From assembly GCF_954871325.1 (NCBI RefSeq), contig NC_088777.1:48585366-48649365 (forward strand): DNA of 64,000 nt, given 5' to 3'. Within the stretch, counting starts at the first letter, position 1; each line of letters starts with the position of its first letter. This document shows positions 12,701 through 24,700 of this stretch, in pieces. The translations under genes and the position numbers were made by a program. The notes beneath the pieces were generated by a model. The model was not told the origin of the DNA. It made no database searches and saw only the letters and a program-made list of their open reading frames with translations. This stretch comes from Gordionus sp. m RMFG-2023. Lineage: Eukaryota > Nematomorpha > Gordioida > Chordodea > Parachordodidae.

Positions 12701-15700
12701 TAAGTAAAAAAAAATATTATAAAGTATAAAATTTTTGGTTTCTCCACTTTATATCAGGTTGTTTTGGTCATAAGTTTCATTTTCATTAAAAGCATGGGCG
12801 GGGTACAGACCAAAGTACCCTGGGGCCTCTTTCTCAGCCTACGACAAAAGAAGGATGGGAAACCTGGTGGAACCATTCTCATTCTGACAAAGGTGTCGAA
12901 CGATTCTAATATGAATCTGTCTGAAGGTAGTATGAAATTTCCTAAATTTCCATTATGCGTATAACAGTATTAATTTATTTTTTTGATTCTCTTATTAAGC
13001 TTTTTTTTTGAAATGAATCAATTACTGCTTTGTCTTTATAGCAGAGAAATTATAATATTATAATTTTAATAACTAAAATTAGAGAAAACTCATTTTCTAT
13101 ATTTTGGGCAATGATAAATAATAATACCTAGACTGACCATTCATTCATTAAAATGCATTTTTAAGCGTCGTTGAATGCAAATCAGCTGGACCCGCCATTT
13201 TGGTAACCCATACAGTAATTATTCTCATGTTAAAAACTACTATTAAATAGATAACTTGCTTCCTTATTATCTCGATGATCAGGCAATTGTTTAATAAAGT
13301 TCGCGCCAGACATGGGATTCATTTCAAAAAAAAAGCTCTTAATAAGAGAATCAAAAAAATAAATTAATACTGTTATACGCATAATGGAAATTTAGGAAAA
13401 TTCATACTACCTTCAGACAGACTCATATTAGAATCGTTCGACACCTTTGTCAGAATGAGAATGGTTCCACCAGGTTTCCCATCCTTCTTTTGTCGTAGGC
13501 TGAGAAAGATGCCCCAGGGTACTTTGGTCTGTACCCCGCCCATGCTTTGTAATAAAAATGAAACTTATGACCACCTGATATAAAGTGGAGAAACCAGAAA
13601 TTTTACCAATTACTTTCTAATATATTTTTTTACTTAGAATTACCAGGGGCTCCAAGCGTTTTTGTCGACAGAATAAGCCCAGATAAAATTCATCTAAAAT
13701 GGGACCATTTAGCTCCACTCGAAAGAGAATACTCTATGCCACCTCTGGATTATTATGTTGAAAGGCGCAGGAGAGGGGAAGTTTGCCATTTGTCTTATGA
13801 CATTTAATTAAAAACCTTGATTTATCAATTGTTAAGCAAAAATTACAGATAATAATTATAACCACTAAATTTGCAATGCCATATGAATTGTTATGCATAC
13901 TATTTTTAAGAAAGGAGTCAAGACATATTTAATGATTTTTGAAAATAATAATGAGTCTTGTATATATATATATATGGTGAATTCCATATCAAATCAACCA
14001 AGGTTTCAACCCGACCCCCTTCAATTTTTCTTAAATTTTGTTTACTGGTAGTATATACTATAACTAAGAAAAAAATGAAATTTTACCTTCCAACACTGTT
14101 TACCCGCTAAGATATGGCCGTTTAAAGAGCGAAAAAATGGTACATTTTTGACATAATGCACCTCATTTATTTTCAAAAATCTTGAGAAATAATGAAGTTA
14201 GAAAAATAATTTAAATTTTATTTTGTAGCTTAATAAATGTTCTTTAAAATGACATAAAAATAAATATGAAGGACATTTGATTAATATAGAAAATCGGGTG
14301 TGTAAAACCGGAAATGGCCATAGAAAAAAAAGGTAATTTTTTTCAAAATTTTTTTTCTGTAGATAGATATCACACTGCTTTATATTTGTACAAAATCCTA
14401 GACTGGAATCAACAGGGGTTTAGGAGTTATCAATTATATGGCTAAAATTGAACAAATTTAACATTAATATCATCATATTTTAATTTAATGAATAGTTATG
14501 AAATAATGTTAATTTAAAAATTATGTGTAAATGATAGGCTTTTTTTTATCTTTATCGAAATTTTTGAGAAGTGGCTGGAATAATGAGCTTTGCTTAACAC
14601 TTTAGTTAAATTTTGTCTCAAAGTTACTTGACAAAATAATTCTAAACATATTTATAACTTTATTTGCCTCAAATTGCATTACATATAATACAATCAAAAA
14701 TTTATAATTAAAATATATCATATATTATAATCATCCAAGGAATTTTAATAAATTATGACTTTTGTTTTCGTCTAGGGGAATAAAAGCTTGGAACTTTGTG
14801 TTACAGAATTTCTCTTTCTCTCAAAAATCTGCTTTCAAGATGACTTTCTATGTTCATATATTCGTTATTGCTCACAAATATATAATTATAAATCTATTGT
14901 TGTCAATATGTGATGTTCATATGGACGTTGCAAGCTTGCTCGAGCTGCTAACCGTTTAGTAACGGCCCCCAAAATGTCGCATGAACTTACCTTGTGCGGT
15001 TTCAAAAAATGTCACTCAGCCTTTATCCCAAAATCATTTTCATGATAGAGATTAATTAAATCTATTATTTTTATATTGGTTATTGATCCATCAGGAAAAT
15101 TATAAATTTTAGCCAATCTTTCCTCCAAGAATACGATCAATTTTTAAAATAAATAAAATGCACATGCGTTGTGCTTTAAACAATCTGATATAACCACTAA
15201 ATTTACATGTTTTATTATGTTGTTCTCACGGTAATAAATTATAAAAGAGTTAATAGTGGCTTGATTATTGGTCTGATTAAATCCTTGTGCATGGTTCTGC
15301 ACTACAAATGCATAGTTTTCTAAAAAGTCTGCAATAACTAAGAATTCGCCAACATTTAAATTGAATTTTAAAAAGTTTCGAATTAATGATTATCGTAAAG
15401 CTATAACAAATGAGGAATTAAATTGTCTAATTATTCAATTAAATAATCTACAAATTCATCAGCGGATTTTGTCAGTGTTTTGAGGGTAGTTCGATCAACA
15501 GCTATTCATTGTTTATGTTTTATAATCTATAAAATTCTCGTTAAATAAAATATTAAGCCTTTTAATTTTAAATATATGGGGGAAAATTTATCGTTAAATT
15601 TCAATTTTGGTAGAATATTTTATGCTAAATAAAATATTTAAAATTATTTTGTCAAGTGAAATTAAAGTTTTAAACCGCTCATTATCCCAGCCACCTCTCA

Positions 15701-18700
15701 AATTTTTTTTATAAAGATAAAAAAAAGTAAGAGCCTATCATTTAGACATAATTTTTAAATTAACATTATTTCATAACTATTCATTAAATTAAAATATGAT
15801 GGTATTAATGTTAAATTTGTTCAATTTTAGCCATATAAAGAGTAATAACTCCTCCCATGTTGATCCCAGTCTAGGATTTTGTACAAATATAAAGCAGTGT
15901 GATATCTATCTACAGAAAAAAAATTTTGAAAAAAAATAATTTTTTTTTCTATGGCCATCTCCGGTTTTACACATGGTTTTCGATATTAATAAAATGTCCA
16001 ATTTAATTTTATGTCATTTTAAAGAACTTTTATTAAGCTACAAAATTAAATTTAAATTATTTTTCTAACATAATTATTTCTCGAGATATTTGAAAATAAA
16101 TGAGGTGCATTATGTCAAAAATGTACCATTTTTCCGCGCTTTAAACGGCCATATCTTAGCTGGTAAACAGTGTTGGAAGGTATAATTTCATTTTTTTCTT
16201 AGTTATAGTATATACTACCAGTAAACAAAATTTAAGAAAAATTGAAGGGGGTCGGGTTGAAAATCGACTTTTTTTTGTTGATTTGATATGGACTATATTA
16301 TATTTTCGCGTTTATTATAATAATCAAATTTAGCAAAATCATCATGAAAATGTATTTAAATTTTTTTTTGATATTTCATTTTTAGATATAATAATTAAAT
16401 TTAACAAAATCATTATGAAAATGTATTTAAATTTTTTTTGATATTTTATTTTTAGATTTTTAAAAAAAATTAGTGCTGATTTGCGCTTTCCTATAAAAGG
16501 GAAGTTTAAATTGTAAAATTATTCATTAATGTATTTTTTTAAAAATTCAAAGTTTTTTGGTGTTTAACGAAATTATAATTCGCTTTGAATTTTATAATAA
16601 TTTTGTGTTAAATAATATTTGAAGATTTGAATAAAATTGAAATTAGTATAATTTTGTGTTAAATCCGATATGGGAAGATATCAATAGAACTAAAGGTAAT
16701 CCAAGGAAGCGGACAACGTGATAGTGTTAAAAATTTTAGTGTTATTTTTATTAGTAAATTGTGTATTATTGAACCGATGCATATGTATTATTATTTTTTT
16801 TAGTTAGAATTTTATAATAAATTTTGTTATTTAGTGAGTTTGACATCGTGTTATTTCACATGTTTAGAAAATACAAATTAACCTCCTTCACCCCCATAAA
16901 TTTAGCTTTCCATAATAAAATAATATTGTTTGAGTTATCACTAAGTTGGGAATTAAATCTCTTCGCTAATTTCACCGATAACTTTATTTGAGAGTAGAAA
17001 TCTAGGTTACTGCGAGCTTTATAAAAGCGTATACTTCAGTAAAAATAGAAAAATTTATTTTATACTTTTATTTTCTCTCTAAAAAAGATAATCTCGGGGC
17101 AAAATGAACCATATACGGGGACAGATAAATTTTGCCTAACCCTGCCTTCACAGTTAGCTCGATTTTCAATTATGTTTCACTGGCACTTTTGAACTAAAAA
17201 AAAACTTTATATTATTTAAACATATTATAGTCAAATCTCGTTATTTAACACAAAATTATTACAAAATTCAAAGCGAATTAGAATTTCGTAAACACTTAAT
17301 TTAGTCAAGTTAAAAATAGGATACAAAATTATCTGAAATTTAAAAGTATATATGTATTAACACATGTTGAAATTCCGGAAAATATAGATTAAGCTAAACA
17401 AAGAATTTAAAATTGGTAAATACAGCAATCATTTGTTTGTTTAAAACGTTATTTTGCATTTCTATTGAGTTTAAAATCTCTTTCCGTTTTGATATTATGA
17501 GACAAATATCTTACAAAATATAAGATTTTTATATCGTTTTTCATAAAATACATTATAAAAGTGAAGAATAATCAATCCATATTTTGAGACTTTTACTTTA
17601 TTAATTAAAAAGGTATTTACTATTTAGGATATAGCGTTATAAGTGAGAGTAAAATACAGCAATTAAATTTCTATTGGGTTTAACTCATACTTAATTTTGA
17701 TATTATGAGACAAACATTAAATTATCTTTTACAAATATAATATTTTTTTATAAAAAATAAAATTTACATATGATTTTTCTTAAAATACATTAAAAAAAGT
17801 GAAGAAAAATCATACACAATTAATAATGCTTTTATTAATATAAATAATTTAGGACATATAGTTTATAAATTGGGCATATTTCCATTTACAAAATTAAAGC
17901 TTTAATTGTAGAATTTCTATTCTAATTTTTAAATATATTCATATATACCTTCATTTCTAAGATATTGCCTGTATTTTAAAAAAGAATATTTATTACTTTA
18001 TAATCTAATTCCGGGTTTTAACTCCCAAATATTAGCCATTAATATAAATTTTTATAATATTAGAGAGCTCTTATAAAGCTGCTAGAATTTATTTTGAATG
18101 AATTTTCAGCTTAACTACTTAGTAAAATCTACAGATATTTGCATTTCAAAATTCAGAAATTTGGTAAATTTTGCACTTTAAGCGAGAATGCCTTGTTGAT
18201 TTGTCGTGGAATTCGTGTAAACAAGTAATATATTATTTTAAATAAATTGTAACCTTCCTTGTACCAATCGACCGAAGGTTGAGGCGAACCGTATATCGGC
18301 AATCCAAGATCAAATGGTTGTCTAGCCCTATCCTTGGTCTCGGCAGTTGGCTGCAATGGCGGTCCTCGGTAGGGTACACCTAATCATTCATTTATTCGAT
18401 AAAAATATTGATCATTCAAAGGTAAAAAAATATAAAAACTAATTTAAGATAATATAAATGTAAGAAACAAATTTAATTTTAAAGAAATAATGATAATGAG
18501 ATGAAAAACTCAGTGATGGGTGAAATAGTATGTAGCTAATATCAGCTGGGAGAGTGTAAAACCAACTTAAATTATAATAACATATGGAAGTCTCGGGACG
18601 ATTATGGATACAATGACTATCCATTATCATATAGTCAAAGATTACCCGGGGGTTACAAAGGAATGAATGATTTAAATTTAGATTTTGATGATATTGGTAG

Positions 18701-21700
18701 GCATTTAAGAAAAGATTGAATTTACGATGAGGAAGATGATTAAGGAATGGCAATGCGGCGAATGCCTTTGAGGATGGAATGCATACAAAATATTTCTTTC
18801 AGAATCGTTAAATATAATGAAAAAGTTGTTTATTTCTTCCATTTTATAACATTTTTATATATGTACTTTAATCTCTAATTAATATAGTAGTAATATTAAT
18901 TTTATAGTGATATTAAATAAGCTTAAAAGTTTTAACAGTGAGGAAGAATTGAGGGATAAAATTATTAAATGAAACAAGATGAATATGGAAGCAAAGGGTC
19001 TGAAAATGAATTCATAAAAGACAAAGGTGTCCGGTAAGTGTCCTTGTGGTGTCTATAGGAAAGGAGTTGCTAGAAATTCAATCCAATGCACCAAATGCCA
19101 GAAATGGGTACATAAAAGATGTTTTTCTTAAAAACATTATAACGAAGAAAAACACAAATTTTAAGGTTTTTTATTTTACTTTATTAATTGAAGAATTTAA
19201 GACATAGAGTTAAATTGGGCAATTTTTGTCCAATTAGAGCTTTAATTGTAGAATTTCTATTATTCTAATTTTTATATATATTCGTATATACCTTCATTTC
19301 TAAGATATTACTTTATAATCTAATTCCGGGTTTTAAATCCTAAATATTAGCCATTAATATAAATTTTTATAATATTAAAGAGCTCTTATATTAAGCTGCT
19401 AGAATTTATTTTGAATGAATTTTCAAGCTTAACTACTTAGCAAAATCTACAGATATTTGCATTTCAAAATTCAGAAATTTGGTAAATTTTGATCTTTGAG
19501 CGACAATGCCTTGTTGATTTGTCGTGGAATTCATATAAACAAGTAATATATTATTTTAAATAAATTGTAACCTTCCTTGTACCAATCGACCGAAGGTTGA
19601 GGCGAACCGTATATCGGCAATCCAAGATCAAATGGTTGTCTAGCCCTATCCTTGGTCTCGGCAGTTGGCTGCAATGGCGGTCCTCGGTAGGGTACACCTA
19701 ATCATTCATTCATTCGATAAAAATACATTTATTCTTCATTCAAAGGTAAAAAAATATAAAAACTAATTTAAGATAGAAAATATAAATGTAAGAAATAAAT
19801 TTAATTTTAAAAAATGATAATGAGATGAAAAACTCAGTGATTGGTGAAATAGTATGTAGCTAATATTAGCTGGGAGAGTGTAAAACCAATTTAAATTATA
19901 ATAACATATGGAAGTCTCGGGACGATTATGGAGACAGTGACTATCCATTATCATATCGTCAAAGATTACCCGGGGGTTACAAAGGAATGAATGATTTAAA
20001 TTTAGATTTTGATGATATTGGTAGGCATTTAGGAAAAGATTGAATTTACGATGAGGAAGATGATCAAGGAATGGTAATGCGGCGAAGGCCTATGAGGATG
20101 GAATGCATACAAAATATTTTATTTAGAATCGTTAAATATGATGAAAAAGTTGTTTATTTCTTCCATTTTATAACATTTTAATATATGTACTTTAATCTCT
20201 AATTGATATAGTAGTAATATTAATTTAATACTGATATTAGATAAGCTTAAAAGTTTTAACAGTGAGGAAAAATTGAGGGATAAAATTAGTAAATGGAACA
20301 AGATGAATATGGAAGCAAAGGGTCTGAAAATGATTGCATAAAAGACAAAGGTGTCCGGTAAGTGTCCTTGTGGTGTCTGTGGGAAAAAAGTTGCTAGAAA
20401 TTCAATCCACTGCACCAAATGCCAGAAATGGGTACATAAAAGATGTAGCAGGAAAATAGGAAGTTTAATGTTAGAAAGAATAACCTTTATTTGTAGAACA
20501 TGCATAAAGGGATACATAATAATGATAAGATAGAAAATGGTGGTCTGGATATTGGCAAAGTGTTAATCCTATAAAAAGTGGTTAGGTTTTGTTATTTGGG
20601 TGATATGCTAAACGCAGATGGTGGTGTAGATTCTGCTGTTGTTGCAAGGTTCAGAGAAAAGTCTCTCTGAAGTTAAAGGGGAAGGTTCATGTAAGTCGTG
20701 TGAGAAGTTGTTTAGTTTAAAGAGGCGGAATATGGGCAATGAAAGCGACTCACTGCTTTAAGATTTCTTAATTTTAGTGGCATATTTACCACGAGGAATT
20801 ATTTACTTATTCTATATTATATTGGTTTTTTTTACCCCACCCGTCAAATTAGAAAGAACAGAGATGAGGATGATTAGATGAGAAAAGAAAAACTAGTAAA
20901 GAATTGTGACCAAGATTGGTGGTAATGCGACAAAATAGACTTGATGGTTTGGGCATGTGGAACGTATGACAAAAGATGACTGTGTAAAGAGATGCACTTT
21001 GATGGAAGTAGGAGGATCAAGACCTAGAGGAAGGCTCAAGATGACGTTATTGATATTATAAGGACAAACATTATATATCTTTTACAAATATAATATTTTT
21101 TTTTAAAAATAGATTTATATATCATTTTTCTTAAAAACATTATAACGAAGAAAAATAACCCAAATTTTAAGGTTTTTTATTTTACTTTATTAATTGAGGA
21201 ATTTAAGACATAGAGTTAAATTGGGCAAATTTGTCCACTTACAAAATTAGAGCTTTAATTGTAGAATTTCTATGATTCTAATTTTTATATATATTCGTAT
21301 ATACCTTCATTTCTAAGATATTACTTTATAATCTAATTCCGGGTTTTACATCCTAAATATTAGCCATTAATATAAATTTTTATAATATTAGAGAGCTCTT
21401 ATATTAAGCTGTTAGAATTTATTTTGAATGAATTTTCAATCTTAACAACTTAGCAAAATCTAAAGATATTCGCATTTCAAAATTCAGAAATTTGGTAAAT
21501 TTTGCATTTTGAGCGACAATGCCTTGTTGATTTGTCGTGGAATTCATATAAACAAGTAATATATTATTTTAAATAAATTGTAACCTTCCTTGTACCAATC
21601 GACCGAAGGTTGAGGCGAACCGTATATCGGCAATCCAAGATCAAATGGTTGTCTAGCCCTATCCTTAGTCTCGGCAGTTGGCTGCAATGGCGGTCCTCGG

Positions 21701-24700
21701 TAGGGTACACCTAATCATTCATTCATTCGATAAAAATACATTTATTCTTCATTCAAAGGTAAAAAAATATAAATACTAATTTAAGATAGAAAATATAAAT
21801 GTAAGAAATAAATTTAATCTTAAAGAAATATGAGATGAAAAACTCAGTGATTGGTGAAATAGTATGTAGCTAATATCAGCTGGGAGAGTGTAAAATCAAC
21901 TTAAATTATAATAACATATGGAAGTCTCGGGACGATTATGGATACAGTGACTATCCATTATCATATCGTCAAAGATTACCCGGGGGTTACATAGGAATGA
22001 ATGATTTAAATTTAGATTTTGATGATATTGGTAGGCATTTAGGAAAAGATTGAATTTACGATGAGGAAGATGATCAAGGAATGGTAATGCGTCGATGGCC
22101 TGTGAGGATGGAATGCATACAAAATATTTCATTCAGAATCGTTAAATATGATGAAAAAGTTGTTTATTTCTTCCATTTTATAACATTTTTATATATGTAC
22201 TTTAATCTATAATTGATATAGTAGTAATATTAATTTAATACTGATATTAGATAAGCTTAAAAGTTTTAACAGTGAGGAAGAATTGAGGGATAAAATTAGT
22301 AAATGGAACAAGATGAATATGGAAGCAAAGGGTCTGAAAATGAATGCATAAAAGACAAAGGTGTCCGGTAAGTGTCCTTGTGGTGTCTGTGGGAAAGGAG
22401 TTGCTAGAAATTCAATCCAATGCACCAAATGCCGGAAATGGGTACATAAAAGATGTAGCAGGAAAGTTTAATGTTATAAAGAATAACCTTTATTTGTAGA
22501 ACATGCATAAAGGGATACATAATAATGATAACCTAGAAAATGGTGGTCTGGATATTAGCAATGTGTTAATCCTATAAAAAGTGGATAGGTTTTGTTATTT
22601 GGGTGATATGCTAAACGCAGATGGTGGTGTAGATTCTGCTGTTGTTGCAAGGGTAGTTCAGAGAAAAGTCACTCTGAAGTTAAAGGGGAAGGTTCATGTA
22701 AGCCGTGTGAGAAGTTGTTTAGTTTAAGAAGGCGTAATATGGGCAATGAAAGCGACTCACGGCTTTAAGATTTCTTAATTTTAGTGGCATATTTACCATG
22801 AGGAAATTATTTACTTATTCTATATTATATAGGTTTTCTTTACCCCACCCGTCAAATTAGAAAGAACAGAGATGAGGATGATTAGATGAGAGAAAGAAAA
22901 ACTAGTAAAGAATTGGGACCAAGATTGGTGGTAATGCGACGAAATAGACTTAGATGGTTTGGGCATGTGGAACGAATGTCAAAAGATGACTGGGTAAAGA
23001 GATGCACTTTGATGGAAGTAGGAGGATCGAGACCTAGAGGAAGGCCCAAGATGACGTTATTGATATTATAAGGACAAACATTAAATATCTTTTACAAATA
23101 TAATATTTTTTTTAAAAAATAGATTTATATATCATTTTTCTTAAAAACATTATAACAGTGAAGAAAAATAATACCCAAATTTTAAGGTTATTTATTTTAC
23201 TTTATTAATTGAGGTATTTAAGACATAAAGTTAAATTGGGTGTCCACTTACAAAATTAGAGCTTTAATTGTAGAATTTCTATTATTCTAATTTTTATATA
23301 TATTCGTATATACCTTCATTTCTAAGATATTGCCAGTATTTTAAAAAAGAATTTTTATCACTTTATAATCTAATTCCGGGTTTTAACTCCCGGTATTAGC
23401 CATTAATATATTTTTTTATAATATTAGAGAGCTCTTATTAAGCTTCTAGAATTTATTTTGAATGAATTTTCAATCTTAACAACTTAGCAAAATATAGAGA
23501 TATTCGCATTTCAAAATTCAGGAATTTGGTAAATTTTAAACTTTGAGGGACAATACCTTGTTGATTTGTCGTGGAATTCATATATACAAATAATATATTA
23601 TTTTAAGTAAATTGTAAACCTTCCTTGTATCTATCGACCGAAGGTTGAGGCGAATCGTATATCGGCAATCCAAGATCTAATGGTTGCCTAGCCCTAACCT
23701 TGGTCTCGGCAGTTGGCTGCAATGGCGATTCTAGGAAGGGCACACCTAATCATTCATTCATTCGATAAAAATACATTTATTTTTCATTCAAAGTAAAGAA
23801 AATATAAAAACTAATTTTAAGATAGAAAATATAGATGTAAGAAATAAATTTAATTTTAAAGAAATAATAATAATGAGACGAAAAACTCAGTGATTGGTGA
23901 ATTAGTATGTAGCTAATATCAGCTGGGAGAGTGTAAAACCAACTTAAATTATAATAACATATGAAAGTCTCATTAGTTTGTTATAGTTATGTTTAAAAAA
24001 ATCGAAAAAAAAAGAAGAATATGTCATATGCAACAAACTAATATAAAATCATAATTTGGGAACGTATCTTTAGTGTCCCCTCGTGCAGTCTGGGGAAAAA
24101 ATAAAATTTAATAATAATATTTTTTTATAACATATTTAATTTAATATAATCATGGCTTTTTTGTATTAAAATAGTAAATAAGTAACATTGATTTATAGTT
24201 TAATATTCAATTTACGAAAACCTTTTATTATTACTTCTTATATTTGGCTTTTTTTAATGAGTCAAAATAATACTTTAAAAATGCGAAAATAAAGCCGGAA
24301 AACCGCTGTCTTTCGCGGTACCATTTACTGGATCGCCTACTCCCAACATCGAGTGATTTACCAATGATAATAAACCGCTTAAAAACTTGCAAGTTTATTA
24401 TTAAGTTGAAGATTTAATTAACTATTTTATGATCATGGCTAATAAGATAATTTCATTCAACTTTAAATTACGACTTATTTATATAGTAAAATATAACTTG
24501 TAATAAAATATTTATTTAAACAATTCTAAACCAAATGGTGGTTTAAACAGAAAAGGTTCGCTTTCCAGAGGTTCACCGATACCGAAATAATTTTCAGCCT
24601 TCACCCTGAACTTGTAAGTTTTACCGGGTTTCAAATCAGGCACTATTATAAAAAAAAATAAAATAATTTGTTTAAATCATCGTGTTTTTGTATAAATAAT

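Larger units (their letters stand above)
12468..13908. repeat. Large palindrome duplicating two gene exons
   Basis: The left arm (about 12468-13019) and right arm (about 13316-13908) are reverse complements, separated by about 296 bases. Both arms contain an Ig second-half exon and an FN3 first-half exon. The arms are very similar; the main difference is a 38-base gap in the left arm. The arm boundary falls just upstream (in gene sense) of exon e43. Confidence 0.9.
17690..23970. repeat. Tandem array of four repeat units, each with an e40 exon
   Basis: Units start near 17690, 19141, 21061 and 23076. Each carries an e40 exon. The first three go on to an inverted e48 fragment and a LINE fragment; the fourth breaks off soon after its exon. 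Exon-to-exon spacing is 1318, 2013 and 2035 bases; the first spacing is shorter because that unit's LINE fragment is truncated. Confidence 0.85.

Noticed and set aside
12764-12964. Plus-strand open frame in the left palindrome arm
   Set aside because: It is the antisense of exon e41, whose phase and position fit the gene on the minus strand; no known domain in the plus frame.
14762-14959. 65-residue open frame in the centre of the foldback element
   Set aside because: No transposase motif or similarity to a known family that I can see; too short to call.
18439-22428. Minus-strand open frames in the e40 repeat units
   Set aside because: They are antisense to the inverted e48 pieces and LINE fragments, and recur only because the unit is repeated.
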